Below, piece after piece: positions 24,261 through 36,545 of a stretch of DNA of 64,000 nucleotides. The DNA comes from Isoetes taiwanensis (taxonomy: Eukaryota; Streptophyta; Lycopodiopsida; Isoetales; Isoetaceae): positions 1,926,001 through 1,990,000 of the forward strand of contig JAJEKV010000075.1 of assembly GCA_021234155.1 (NCBI GenBank), read 5' to 3'. The notes below the pieces were generated by a model. It had not been told where the DNA came from. It saw only the letters and a program-made list of their open reading frames with translations, and searched no databases. Numbering within the stretch: the first letter of the stretch is position 1; every line of letters begins with the position of its first letter. The position numbers were made by a program, and so were the translations under genes.

Positions 24261-26227
24261 TATTGCGACTTCTCTTACCTGTTTTTGTCACGTCTCTCCA
24301 TGCGACTCCTAGGCTACGTAAACAAGTGCTGAGCCGATTATTGACAATTGTTGAATATGCGCGTATGGATGCAGGTGGGTGCTTCCTTGATTGTTCTCAT
24401 TGACTATGACAAGTTTGCCGGTACTAGGTTGTAAGTTCTCAGGAGCATTCGCCATGTTAGCATAGATAGTTTCCATTTTTTCACTGTTTGGGGACACCTC
24501 TTTCTACTTAGTTTATCAATTTGTTCATAAGTTCTTCATGATTCACCTTTAATGAGTGCATATGGTTACACATTGTTCATTGTCATCTCACGTCATGGTT
24601 TTCGATTGGAAAAGCAAGTACTTAGCCCCATGTTGCATTTTTAACTAGGGTGTAGGGATTTAATTAGCAATGATGAAACTTGAGAGCTTGTGAGCGTATG
24701 TTTTTATCCATTTCAGAGCATTTAGCATATGGGTCTTGAAACCTACAAAGGAGGTTTATAAGTTTGATAATTATGTTTTTGCATTTCATAGCTTATGGTC
24801 TCGCAATCTACAGGTATGTTTATTGATCTCGGAATTATAATTATCCATTTTGTAAGCATGTGGTCTCTCAGTTTTAATACTATAGGGGCCGGTTTGGGGC
24901 CGGCTTGGCTTTGGAATCTACAAAGGTAATGTTTGATTTTATGAAAGATTCTATTTATCCATTTCATCTCTAAATTTCTCCCAGTTATTCTGTTCCCCGG
25001 ATTTCCTTGTATTTTTCTAATTTCCTTTGTAGCTATGTCTATTTTAATTTCATCTCTCTAATTTTTGCTAATTATTTTTGGGATTTGAACATGATATGCA
25101 GTCTCTTTCTAGAAAAATTGCATTGTTATTGAAACCCATTCCCCTTCTTAATGTCGTGTACTCTCCAGTTCATTTAAGTCTGGTGGCATCGTTCTCTCCT
25201 CTTCGACAACTTTTAGCTTTGGGAGTGTTCATGGTTCATTGTTCCTTAGCCACAATCTATAGGTTTTTGCTATGCATAGTCATTATGTTTGCATCCTCTG
25301 TCTCAGAGGATTGGATCATTGTGCATCGCATAATTTCCAAGCTTCTAGGTTATTTATTGATTGCCTTTCTCTAGATCATATAGTTGGTGCTTGATGTTCA
25401 CAATAAATTGCTTCATCTTGGTCTTTTTATAGTTTTATGTGTACAATTTCTTTGGTCTCTGACATTCTATATGGTACGTTTGATGTATATTTGGCCATAT
25501 AAGTCTGGTAAATGTTTGTAATACATGGTTTATGTTTTGCTTTAGGTCTTTTACATGGTTTCTTTTTTGTTTCATTTAATGCATTCTGCTTTCCTCAGGT
25601 ATATATGTGCATTAGATCCATTCTTAGTGTTGTCTTCTTGTTTTATTGAATATTTGATGCACTTTTATGATCTTTATTATACTGTTTGTTTGACGTTGTT
25701 GTTCGTCTTACATCTTTACGTGCACCTGATGTTGTGAACTTCAGCTTTTGTTTAACTACTTTTGTGATATTGTTTAATCTCTAGTTTCAGTCGTAATTTT
25801 GCTCCTCTGTTTTGGATACACCTTTATGGTGGTTCCTGACTTAGACTTGCGTTCGTGCCCTTGTATGTTTAGTCTAATCGGTTATATATGTTCCATCTTG
25901 GTCCATTCCTTTCTTCCCTAGTGACTTCGTTACGCCAGTTGTTCCATTGACTTTATTACTTATATTTGCTCCATACTTGCCATAAGTTCTTTTGACCCCT
26001 CTATGCGTCGGCCCCAGGTTATTCATTTAGTCTTTATGTTGTAGGTTAACTCTGGCTTCATATGGATACATTGTCCTTTGCCCATTTTTCCCATATTGAT
26101 CCCCCTAGGGCCTTTTGTGCCCTTGTCTTTTGTTGCACTCGTAGGAAAAATAAAAGTAATAGCTAAATCTTGCTTAAAAGATCATGTTAAGCTAGAATGT
26201 TAAGAAAGATATAATAAAATACTTACC
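24261..26227. other. no recognised gene
   Basis: T-rich plus strand with several 60-98 codon frames, hydrophobic because of the T richness. None is recognised. Confidence 0.4.
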
Positions 26228-26400
<173 letters not shown>

Positions 26401-27120
26401 AAAACTCCGTTACTCGCACAAAGAACTTCTAAGTTCATGCTTAAGAAGTTGATTTCAGTGCCAATTCTTGTATCAGCACATGTGCCTGCAAATTTGTACG
26501 TTTCTTCTTTGATCTCAAGGTAATGCATATTGTAAATGGTGATGTTGCCACTTTTGGAGAAGAACCTACCAGGATTCCCTGCATTAATATGGCACAAATC
26601 ATCCATGTACCTGAAAGCTTTTCTAAATAGTTCAACGTCCTTGTATCTTTTTCTTTTGGCCAAATTGAGGATAAACTGGACTTCATACCAGGCAAGATAC
26701 AGATTACACCACTGTGGAGAACAAGAAAATCCCATAGCAATCCCGGATTTTTGCCTCCAGACTATGCAACAAAAAAGTTTTGCAACAGCCAACAATTCAT
26801 GTATATGAATTCTTCTCGACTGACTTTATTCCAACAAAATGGAATTTCCCTTCTTGTATCCCACTTTGCCTCAAAACTAGGAGCAACTCTTTTGTAGCAC
26901 AAGTAATACCATTTGTCCTTTTTTTTCATAAAATTGAAGGCAGCATTTATCACTTTGCCGATAATGGCACACAGACCATCTTCCCCGTCCAAAGGAATAG
27001 ACTCATAACATTTAGTTATGTCGGCAGTGAATACATTATATATTTTTTAGGTAAATTAATCATCACCTGGAAGTCGTATTTAATTAAAGTGGGACTCATT
27101 CCATTCCCACTTTTTTCCGG
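26401..27120 (-). pseudogene. reverse transcriptase, catalytic part (Penelope-like candidate)
   Basis: Read on the minus strand: FTADITKCYESIP (about 27035-26985) is RT motif A with the first catalytic Asp; SGIAMGFSCSPQWCNLYLAW, then YE (about 26745-26680) is motif B; FRYMDDLCHIN (about 26615-26583) is motif C with the DD pair; INFLSMNLEV (about 26455-26425) is the following motif. The Gx(A/P)MG...P...NLYL..YE layout fits Penelope-like RTs better than LINE, LTR or group II RTs. A frameshift lies before motif A and another near 26765. The frame then runs into the GATA repeat. It continues the gene whose 5' part lies at 35897-38528 and which the LINE at 27623 interrupts. A cellular rvt-type RT gene is the main alternative. 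Confidence 0.55.
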
Positions 27121-27611
27121 AACCCTGTTAATTTACACAAAAAGGAGCACCCCGACCCGAAAACTATCCTTAATTCGAATTTTTGAATAAAACTCTGCAT
27201 TCAAGCTTTGCTGCAGTTTTCTCTGGTTAGCGAGTCGAGAACAAGAACAATGCAACTGAAACAAAGGAAATTCATTAAAGTTTGAAACCAAAGATCTAGT
27301 TGAAAAAGAATTTTTATTAATAAATTGAACAGGTACAATGTATTTTACATCGGACGCAGAGACCATGGTGGTCTTGCTGTCACTACAGTTACATCATCTT
27401 CGTAGGTGGTCCACCTTAGGGGATTAACTAGCGGCGCTTCTTCACGCCGACTGTTGGATAGTTGAATAGATAGATTCAACTATCCAACATGCATTATACC
27501 CCTTGGGGCAAAAGAGCTTCAAATGTTTACACATTTCCTCAGTAACATCTGGCCAAACAACTAGAATCTGTTTCAAGCTAGCAGAGATTATGCTTGCAAC
27601 GTCACAAAAAA
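27121..27611 (-). pseudogene. RT gene segment next to the LINE insertion
   Basis: The first 120 bp (27611-27490, minus strand) continue the open frame broken by the LINE: after NAHDTV on the far side comes VFCDVASIISASLKQILVVW and DVTEEM. This gives the exact insertion point. The frame stops at about 27489, where a 15-bp inverted repeat begins. From there to 27121 the sequence is not recognised and may be a small insertion. Confidence 0.5.
27453..27488. repeat. 15-bp perfect inverted repeat
   Basis: GTTGGATAGTTGAAT and ATTCAACTATCCAAC with a six-base loop AGATAG. It marks the point where the RT coding frame is lost. Confidence 0.85.
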
Positions 27612-27638
27612 CCGTGTCATGGATAAAAGGAAAATAAA

Positions 27639-29771
27639 CATGGCGACGAAGGCGGTGGCGCTGAGGCGACGACGTGAGCGGATCTGTGGAGCGAAGCGAT
27701 GGAGGGCGGGGCTCGGGCGGCTCAGCAAAATCGGCTGGTTGGGGCTGGGTCTTCAGCTCAGAAGCCCAATCCGCCTTCAGCGAACTCTCTTACAGCAGAG
27801 AGGGAGTCTGTAGAAATCGTTCCAGCAGCTGTGGGGTTACAGGACCGGCCTGCTGGGCTGGTGCTCTCACCCGATCGGCCTGCAGGTGGAAGGGAGGGTG
27901 AAGAGAGGAGTTTGGCTGCCCTGGGGTTACAAGGCCAGCCTGCTGGGCCGGCGTTTGTGCAGCCCATAGAACTGGCTTCCCAAGAACCGGTCCCAGTGGG
28001 TTTAAGGGGAGGAGGTGCAAGCGAGGGTAGTGGGCCACTCAATCGGTTGCCTATCGGCCGAGCTGAATAGGGTTCTTGGGTTGATCGTGGGCCGGGGGTT
28101 TTGGGCGTGATCGGGGGTCGGGCAAGGCCCCTATGGAGGTCGGGGGAGAAGGAGGAAGCGGTCCATCCCTTGGTAAAACCAGGCACCATCACTACACAGC
28201 CTGCAGGAGGTGTTTATGCAGGAGCCTCTCGAGCGGATGCACAAAGCTCCAGGGAGGCGGAATTTGAAATCCCGCCCAGCATGCCGCCATTGGAGACAGC
28301 AACCCGTTTGGCGGTCAAGCTTGCACGCCTCTACTTTGCGAGGAGGATCCTTTTCGGCGGCGCGGTGTGCAATGCCCCTCCGGCCATGGGGTGTGATGGT
28401 ATGTCGCAACATCCACATAAGCCGTCGGGTCGAGAAACCTCAAGTCTAGGGAGGCGGATGACAGAGGGGCGTGGCGTCAGTGCGGAAGGGCCCGCATGGC
28501 GGACGAATGATACGGTGAGCCGGCTCTCGCGTCCACGGTTCTCAGAGTGGATCCGACACACAGTGGCGCCGGCCGACACTTGCCGTATGGAGGAGGCTTT
28601 GGCCTTTTTGAACCAGCACAACAGGAGGGAGCTGCAGGTTGATCCTGTTGGCCCGCCTGCTACCGTAGTCGAGCTAGATCATCAGCAGCACCTCAAGTCA
28701 ATTTCCAATTTGGTCTCGTGCGCAGTGTTGGTGTACTACACGGGAGTGCTGGACACTCGGAGAGTCGGTGGGTGGTTGCAAGCTCACTTTAAGCGGCTGG
28801 GGATCTCGCCGTTCCAGTCCTTGAAGTTCTTGGGAATAACTTTTTCCTCCCTCATGTTGGCCCCCGGTTGTGGAAGGATAGTTGCGAGAGGGTTGATCTC
28901 ATGTGGGGAATTATTTGATTTACCCGAGATTACACCCCCGGTGTGAGTGAGTTCGGTCCTTAGTCGCCCCGAAGATCCCGTGTTGGTTCCGGTGATGGAT
29001 CTTCCGCGGAGATATGTTGTTGCGAGTTCATGATGGCGATCGCTAATGGGCTCGGTGGGCATATTTCTCCTCCATAGTTCGAGCCCAAGATTTGTGTTGC
29101 TTTACTGCCCGGATAGCCCATTGCCTCCCCTCGACCTTGGTAAGAGGCGGTGACTTGTACTTTCGGTTTTCCCTCAGACTGTTAAATGGGGCAGAGATCC
29201 AGAGAATGTTTCCGCCCTCGGTCTTGGAGTTCGCTTCCAGAGTGCGAGCCCGCATCGGTGCCGGGGCTTCACGGGGGCGGGGAGGAGGTTCTGAAGCGGG
29301 GCCCGGGCTGTCGCCCCGAACTCGCCGGTGGAGGAGGCGCCTTTAGCCAGGACCCAGGCGGTGGATGGGTCCATGCCGGATAGGCCGCTTCAGTCTTCTG
29401 TGAATAATGGGACAACGTCCGTTCCAGTGGGGCAGGGCGGCATGGATCCAACGGTATCTCCACAGACGGTGGCCCAGAAATTGCTTCACATCCAGCGGCC
29501 AGAACTGGCCGGGCGGCAGCAGATCCCAATGGAAGTGGGCTCGGCCCGGTTGGCCCGGCCGGGGCACGTCGGGACGACGATGCAGCATCCACCCAGGCCT
29601 CCTCGAAGGGGATGGAACTTGATAAGGTGGCCCGGGTACGCTCTTGGGCAGACGAGATGGATTTGGATGCTGAGGTCGCGCTCACGAGATAACCCGCCGC
29701 TCTCGTTCCATGACTTTCCCATCGGGGCCCCTTTTCACGGCAAGAGCGGGGCGGAAGAAGAAGCATCGTAA
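27639..29771 (+). pseudogene. LINE ORF1 (nucleic-acid binding protein), frameshifted
   Basis: Proline- and glycine-rich N-terminal part in several short frames, then a longer open part (28101-28946) whose C-terminal half (RRVGGWLQAHFKRLGISPFQ, then SLKFLGITFSSLMLAPGCGR, then FDLPEITPPV) resembles the core of plant LINE ORF1 proteins of the DUF4283 type. The segment around 29085-29160 (PKICVALLPG) fits the usual following block. The last frame closes at 29771, 25 bp before ORF2. ORF1 proteins coat the LINE RNA. Several one-base shifts break the frame. Confidence 0.55.
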
Positions 29772-29795
29772 GAATCCCTCTTCTCAGTAGCGGCT

Positions 29796-32700
29796 ATGGA
29801 CAAGAAGATTTTGAGCTGGAACGTGCGGGGGGTGCGTTCGTCGCCCGCTAGGAGGACGAGAGTGGCGTTGGCTGCCGCAAGATGGATCCTTATATCTTGT
29901 GCCTTCAAGGAACATAAGTGTCATAGGGGGCCTTCGAACAATTCTTGGACATGTTTGGGCCTGTCACGCTGCTGCAGTTGCCACCTCTGGGGCCTCTAAA
30001 GGTGGGGCCGCTTGCATGGAAGATGCATGTGCAAGTGACTTTTACCCTAGCCGACCGTTGGGGCAGATGGGTCATCATCAAGTGGCGAGAGGGACCGCAC
30101 GAGTGGGGGATTGTGAATGTCTATGCCCATAATAGTGCGCGGCAGAGAGGGGCATTGTGGGCGTCGCTAAGGCACAAGGTGGCATCCCTGGGGGCTGGTG
30201 TGGCTTGGCTGCTCCTGGGCGACTTCAACATGGTCGAGTCTATTCAGGACAGGTGTGGCGGAGCGGTGCGGAGTCGTGCGAGGTTTTGAGTGGCGTGATG
30301 GGTGATGTTGTTGGACTCCTTGCACTTGGCAGAGGCGGCGGGTGACGCCACATTTACCTGGTGTAATCAGTGGACGGGGGCCGGTCGGGCGTATGCTCGA
30401 CACGACAGATGCTATGCGAATACTCTAGCTTCGGACCGGGCGCCTCAGCTCAAGCGAAAGAACATTTTGTCTACCGCGGTCTCTGACCATTTTCCTCAGT
30501 TAATCTCCCAGGGATCGAGTGCAGTCAGGCCGGGGTGCACTGTGTTCAAGTTAAATACCGCCTATCTAAAGGATCCTGATTTCTCTTGGGGATGCCAGCA
30601 GATTTGGTTCCGTACCTTTCGGGATAACTACGGCATGGCAGGAATGGTGAAGGCCCTGGCTAAGGCTAAGGCATTCGCCAAGTCGTGGGGTAGTCGGAAA
30701 CTACGGCAAGAGAGGGAGGTGTTAGAGGCACTGTATCGCGAATTGGAAGCCCTTAGATCTCAGCCGTCTGACGGGGTGCGGGAGAATGAGATTTTGCGTC
30801 ACATTGCAGCAGACAAATCCAAGAGGGTCGCTTTCGGCAAGAGTGGCAGGGGATCACCGCTGCGGGGAAGGGGACACTAATTGCGTATGTTCTTTAGGGC
30901 TGCGACGACAGAAGAAATATCGCGGCCTCAATGTCGTCCCGGCCTTGGCCGATGGTCGTATCCCACGTGTCGCCCGGGGGACATCAAGCGAGGCTACCTT
31001 TTCGGCATTTCTCTCGGTTTTCGGGGAAAAGAGATACCCCTACGGAACATGATAGAGGAGATCGTGCTCGATGGGTGGCATGCAAGATATCGGCGGATAG
31101 AAGCGGTGTTGCGACCCCGCTTACAAGCGGGGAGCTTGAGGAGGCTTGCCGTGCCTTGGCCCCTCATAAGTGCCACATGCGGATGGCATCCCGGTCGAAT
31201 TCTTCCAAGAGTATTGGGATTGGGTGGGGGACTCAGTGTTGCAGACCTATCAGGATCTGCTTCAGGCAGAGGCGCTGGACTTAGGCTCAACACTGGCTGC
31301 ATCTCGTTAATTCCGAAGGTGAGAGAGCCAACTGTCATTTCGGATTGGCGCCCCATCACGCTTCTGTCGGCAATATACAAAATTATCGCGAAGGCACTTT
31401 CACTTAGATTTCAAGTGGTCCTGAAGGAGGCTATTAGTCCCATGCAGTCTGGCTTCATTCCGGGCAGGCAGATTCTTAATAATGTAGCGACAGCATTTGA
31501 GGGCATTCACTAGGCGCGTAAAACAGGTCAGCAGATTATGTACTTGAAGCTGGACTTCGCGAAGGCCTATGATAGTGTGCGTTGGGAGTTTTTGAGAAGG
31601 ATGATGTTAGCCTTTGGGTGTGGTGAGAGCTTTACGGCAGTGGTTATGAAGCTCTTAACGTCTGCCAGAGCCACCCTCTTGTGTCATGGCGAGTCGTCGT
31701 CGATCTTTGGTGTAGGGCGCGGAGTTCGCCAGGGATGTCCTTTGGCGCCCTTCCTATTCACCATCGTGGCAGAGGCCCTCTCGCAGTTCTTGGCCGCAAT
31801 GGCCGGGCGGGTGTTGTGGAGGGGGGCGAGGATGGCGAGGTCGCAGCAGGCGGTGGAAGTCGATGCAGCGGATGACTCGTTCCTCTTCCCTACAGTGATG
31901 AGAGGAATCTGTTAAACACGAAGGAGCTGCTGGACACATTCTCCCTCGCTTCTGGCTGCCTCATGAATTGGACGAAGTGCTCGGCATTATGGCCGGCATC
32001 AGACCCTATGCCCGTGGTTGTGTCCCAATTTCCTTGGCGAATCGCGACCCTCGCAGCGGACACATGCTCTAGATTGTTGGGTATCCCATTCGCATCGACA
32101 TTTTGTGAGTGGCGTGTGGGAGGACATTACCCGGTGGGATTGCGTCGACACCTTAATTGGTGGAAGGGGAAACTTTCCATGGTGGCCCGGGGTCCGCGAT
32201 GTGAGTCCGTCCTCCCTCTCTCAACTCATGTTTATATGGCTTCTATTATTCTAGCGCCGAGAAAGCAAGGTTAAAATCTCCTCTATGGTTCGTAACTTTG
32301 TATGGGGAGGCAATGAGGAAGGGGCGGTCATCAAGGTGGCACGGTGGAAATCGTCGCGACAAAGGCTCTTGGGTGGGCTCGGCTTCTTGGACCTCTCACT
32401 GCATGGCAAGGTCCTCTTGTCCAAGTTAGATCTTTGGCGATTCTTGAGAATCGCTTGACTCTCGGGGCATGCTTTTTGCTTCATCGATCATTTGTCTCAC
32501 TTTCGATAGTTTTTCACAAGCCGTCCGTGCCAGCGGCCTCCATGGGCATTATTAGGATGTCGGGCCATATCGCATGCCTCCCCTTTCTGAAGGGGCTCGC
32601 GAGGCTTTGGGAGCAGGTCCGCCCGCTTTGCAATTGATGCCGGGGTGCATTCAGTTGGAGGCATCGCCATGGTGGATCCCGCTTGGTCCAGGTACCTCAC

Positions 32701-33557
32701 CTGTGGTATTGGCAGCATCCGTCGATCCCCGAGTTCGGCGCAAGTGGGCAAAGTGTGGGGTCTTGGCCCGGTGGGGGGAGTGGTATGTTGGCAGGCGGTT
32801 GGCACCACGACGGCTTTTTTAAGCCCACAATTTCGACTCGAGAACGGATTTGCGCTTTATGGGTGCAGGTGGCTAATGCTCTTCCGCTGAACTCCCCGCA
32901 GGCGTCAGGGCGTGTGTGGAGGTGTCACCCGAAAGTTGATCCCTCAAATTTCGTGAAGTCTTGTTATGGGCTTTTGGCAATTCGGGATGAGCCTCCCCTC
33001 CGGATGGTCGAGTCTTCGTGTCTTAGGGGATCATCGGGGCAACATCACGGAGATGGGTATGGAATCCAATCTAGCCCCCAAGATTCGGTGTTCTTTGTGG
33101 CAGATAGTGCACCGATCCTTGAGGGTGAACACGTGGGTTCACATGATCAATCCGCTGATCAGCGCCCTGTGCCCAATGTGTGGTGCTTGTGTAGAGACCC
33201 TGGAGCACTGTATGTTTCTTTGTGCAGACATCAGCCAGCATGGCAGTGGGTCCAACGTCTCTTCCACACCCCCTCCCGTAGTCAAAAGGTTCTTTTGGGG
33301 GTGTACCCTAGCAGGTGGTTCCGACCTCGGACTCGGCCTTCCATTTGTGTAAAGCCTGGTTGCTGTGGCTCATTTGGAAGCGACGTCGCATGAAGGTGTT
33401 CAGGAATGCGGAGGTGTGGCCTGGGGCTCTGATCCCACAGTTGAGGTACAAGCTATATCTTTCTTACCTGGCATCCCCTCGGAAAGAGCAATTCAAGGCA
33501 GCGGTCTGGGAAAGGACCCTCCTCATTGTGGATAGTATTGGCAGGTTTGTGCCTTGA
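29796..33557 (+). pseudogene. LINE ORF2: endonuclease, RT, zf-RVT; frameshifted
   Basis: It starts MDKKILSWNVRGVRSS, the first motif of AP-type LINE endonuclease. NVYAHN, then ARQRGALWASLRHKVASL and WLLLGDFNMVES follow in another frame (about 30115-30240), and ARHDRCYANTL and AVSDHFP (about 30385-30490) complete the nuclease. RT motifs: ISLIPKVREPTVISDWRPIT (31300), YLKLDFAKAYDSVRWEFLRR (31540), GVRQGCPLAPFLFTIVAEAL (31720) and AADDSFLF (31865), where the usual YADD has lost its Tyr. The finger CPMCGACVETLEHCMFLC is at about 33172-33225. The product would nick DNA and copy the LINE RNA at the target. At least eight frame changes are seen, so this copy cannot make a full protein as read. Confidence 0.85.
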
Positions 33558-33829
33558 GTCGTAGGTAGGTATACATGCTATGAGGGTGCTCGGTCCAGTG
33601 TGGGCAGGAGTACCCTAGTATCGCTCATCTTGTATTTACTCTGGATTAATATTAGTTAATTTGATCCTTCAAAAAAAAAAAAAAAAAAAACCGTGTCATG
33701 GGCGTTGGTAATCCACTTGAAACTGTGCTTATGTGCTTTATATAAGGCCAAAAGATATGGTAGCCCTCTTTCAGACTCTATATCAACGGGATAGAACTCA
33801 GCAGCTTGCTGCACAACTTCTTTAAGTAC
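31660..33829 (+). repeat. tandem duplication, unit 1 (LINE 3' third plus 139 bp of host flank)
   Basis: This unit matches 33862-36035. It contains the LINE from RT motif B onward, the poly(A) and 139 bp of the interrupted RT gene. Because host flank is included, the copy came from a tandem duplication after LINE insertion, not from a second insertion. Confidence 0.92.
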
Positions 33830-33861
33830 AACATAATAAAGTAGGAGAGGAAAAACATAAT
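33830..33861 (+). other. 32-bp filler at the duplication junction
   Basis: These bases belong to neither duplicated unit. The first 26 (33830-33855) are identical to 22976-23001, and a second AACATAAT closes the filler. Such templated filler is typical of end-joining after a double-strand break. Confidence 0.8.
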
Positions 33862-35760
33862 GTCTGCCAGAGCCACCCTCTTGTGTCATGGCGAGTCGTC
33901 GTCGATCTTTGGTGTAGGGCGCGGAGTTCGCCAGGGATGTCCTTTGGCGCCCTTCCTATTCACCATCGTGGCAGAGGCCCTCTCGCAGTTCTTGACTGCC
34001 GCAGCGGAGGCGGGTGTTGTGGAGGGGCTGAGGATGGCAGACGGGTCGCAGCAGATTGGAAGTCAGTACGCGGATGACTCGTTCCTCTTCCTACAGGCTG
34101 ATGAGAGGAATCTGTTAAACACGAAGGAGCTGCTGGACACATTCTCCCTCGCTTCTGGCTGCCTCATGAATTGGACGAAGTGCTCGGCATTATGGCCGGC
34201 ATCAGACCCTATGCCCGTGGTTGTGTCCCAATTTCCTTGGCGAATGCAGCCGCAGGGCACATGCTCTAGATTGTTGGGTATCCCATTCGGCATCGACATT
34301 TCGGCGAGTGGCGTGTGGGAGGACATTCTGGTGGGATTGCGTCGACACCTTAATTGGTGGAAGGGGGGGAAACTTTCCATGGCTGGCAGGGTCACAGTGG
34401 CGAAGTCCGTCCTCTGCTCAACTCATGTTTATATGGCTTCTATTATTCTAGCGCCAGAAAGCAAGGTTCGGGAAATCTCCTCTATGGTTCGTAACTTTGT
34501 ATGGGGAGGCAATGAGGAAGGGGCGGTCGTCAAGGTGGCCTGGTGGAAATGCGTGCGACCCAAGGCTGCGGGTGGGCTCGGCTTCTTGGACCTCTCGCTG
34601 CATGGCAAGGTCCTCTTGTCCAAGTTCGTCTTTGCGATTCTTGAGAATGCGCTTGACTCTCCGGGCATGCTTTTGCTTCATCAGTCGCTGTCTCACTCGA
34701 TAGTTTTTCACAAGCCGTCCGTGCCCGCGCGGCTCCCATGGGCATTATTCGCGGATATCAGGCCATATGCGCATGCCTCCCCTTTCCTGAAGGGGCTCCT
34801 GCGAGCCTGGGAGCAGGTCCGCCCGCTATTTGCAATTGATGCCGCCGGGTGCATTCAGTTGGAGGCATCGCCATGGTGGATCCCGCTTGGTCCAGGTACC
34901 TCACCTGTGGTATTGGCAGCATCCGTCGATCCCCGAGTTCAGCGCAAGTGGGCAAAGTGTGGGGTCTTGACGGTGGGGGAGTGGTATGTTGACGGGCAGT
35001 TGGCACCCTGGCAGCTTTTTCGCCACAGATTTCGACTCCAGGAACGGGATTGCGCTTTATGGGTGCAGGTGGCTAATGCTCTTCCGCTGAACTCCCCGCA
35101 GGCGTCAGGGCGTGTGTGGAGGTGTCACCCGAAAGTTGATCCCTCAAATTTCGTGAAGTCTTGTTATGGGCTTTTGGCAATTCAGGATAAGCTGCCTCCC
35201 GCGGATGGCTGGAGTCTTCAGGTGCCGGGTGATCACTGGGGCAACATCTGGAGATGGGTATGGAATCCAATCTCGCCCCCCAAGATTCGGGTGTTGCTGT
35301 GGCAGATAGTGCACCGATCCTTGAGGGTGAACACGTGGGTTCACATGATCAATCCGCTGATCAGCGCCCTGTGCCCAATGTGTGGTGCTTGTGTAGAGAC
35401 CCTGGAGCACTGTATGTTTCTTTGTGCAGACATCAGCCAGCATGGCAGTGGGTCCAACGTCTCTTCCACACCCCGCTCCGTAGTCAAAAGGTTCTTTTGG
35501 GGGTGTACCCTAGCAGGTGGTTCCAGCCTCAGACTCTGGCCTTCCATTTGTGTAAAGCCTGGTTGCTGTGGCTCATTTGGAAGCGACGTCGCATGAAGGT
35601 GTTCAGGAATGCGGAGGTGTGGTCTGGGGCTCTGATCCCACAGTTGAGGTACAAGCTATATCTTTCTTACCTGGCATCCCCTCGGAAAGAGCAATTCAAG
35701 GCAGCAGTCTGGGAAAGGACCCTCCTCATTGTAGATAGTATTGGCAGGTTTGTGCCTTGA
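33862..35760 (+). pseudogene. LINE ORF2, C-terminal half, second copy
   Basis: A single frame stays open for 578 codons (33860-35596), while the same region of unit 1 is broken many times. It reads from RT motif B (GVRQGCPLAP, then FLFTIVAEAL) through YADDSFLF, with an intact catalytic DD, to the thumb region and the finger CPMCGACVETLEHCMFLC (about 35377-35430). A frameshift at about 35435 moves the true C-terminus (WKRRRMKVFRNAEVW and on to FVP) to another frame ending at 35760. It has no endonuclease and no promoter of its own, so it is not a functional element. Confidence 0.85.
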
Positions 35761-36035
35761 GTCGTAGGTAGGTATACATGCTATGAGGGTGCTCGCTCCA
35801 GTGTGGGCAGGAGTACCCTAGTATCGCTCATCTTGTATTTACTCTGGATTAATATTAGTTAATTTGATCCTTCAAAAAAAAAAAAAAAAAAAAAAACCGT
35901 GTCATGGGCGTTGGTAATCCACTTGAAACTGTGCTTATGTGCTTTATATAAGGCCAAAAGATATGGTAGCCCTCTTTCAGACTCTATATCAACGGGATAG
36001 AACTCAGCAGCTTGCTGCACAACTTCTTTAAGTAC
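33862..36035 (+). repeat. tandem duplication, unit 2
   Basis: The second copy of 31660-33829, with a poly(A) of 23 bases (35874-35896) followed by the same CCGTGTCATGG and host flank. After 36035 the original RT gene sequence continues. Confidence 0.92.
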
Positions 36036-36545
36036 TTGCTGCAATGGACAAGATACGACTTCAAAATCTGGACCTTTGAGCCTTTCCAATGCTTTTGTTC
36101 TAACAAGTGTCGGGCACATGAAACAAGGGTTATTTGCTGCCTTGTCAACACCTGCAACATATAGATTCTTTTTTATCCATTGAAGTTCCCGCATTGCTTG
36201 GTTGTCATCATATAGTATATAGTAGTTGTATGCCCCTTTGGGACTTTGAATATATAATTCCAAGTCTCTTACTAGTCTCTTCCTGAGAGAGTTAGTAATA
36301 TCATTGCGTGTGTGTGGATCCAAATGGGGAAGCGAGAATCTGTGCACAAATAAAAACTGCCTCTGTCCATCCAAGACTACTTGGATACATTCCTTTTTGT
36401 CCCATCTTCTGAGCGGGATGTGATTAAGACCTTTCTTGAGCAACTTTCTCAAATTCCTGTTTTTAACAATGGCCAAATCCATGGTAAGTACATATCCTTC
36501 TCCCTCATTGATAAATTGCCTTAAATGCATGTTTCTGCACGGACA
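35897..36545 (-). pseudogene. reverse transcriptase, N-terminal part of the RT domain
   Basis: On the minus strand: KCPCRNMHLRQFINEGEGYV, then LTMDLAIVKNRNLRKLLKKG, later QRQFLFVHRFSLPHL, LYVAGVDKAANNPCFMCPTL and LPYLLALYKAHKHSFKWITN, then AHDTV. The DKAANN block corresponds to the (A)DKG motif and the LYKAHK block to the LPKIHK-like motif that precede the catalytic palm in Penelope-like RTs. The frame breaks off at the LINE poly(A). The first 139 bp inward from the LINE are part of the tandem duplication. A one-base shift near 36540 separates it from the exon upstream. Confidence 0.6.

Larger units (their letters stand above)
27623..33690 (+). mobile_element. L1-type LINE, about full length, GC-rich
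   Basis: The element has ORF1, ORF2 with AP-endonuclease, RT and zf-RVT finger, a 3' UTR and a 20-base poly(A) (33671-33690). It is flanked by a target duplication of up to 17 bp: A-run plus CCGTGTCATGG at 27606-27622 and again ending at 33701. It is inserted in the RT gene that runs on the minus strand. Its GC content is visibly higher than the surroundings. The exact duplication and the poly(A) point to a fairly recent insertion, yet both ORFs carry many small frameshifts. Confidence 0.9.

Noticed and set aside
24743-25737. Several 60-98 codon hydrophobic frames
   Set aside because: They arise from T-rich sequence; no motif, start context or splice pattern supports a gene.
33860-35760. A second independent LINE insertion at the same target
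   Set aside because: The copy starts abruptly inside RT, after filler DNA, and its 3' host flank is the same 139 bp as in the first copy; a tandem duplication explains this.
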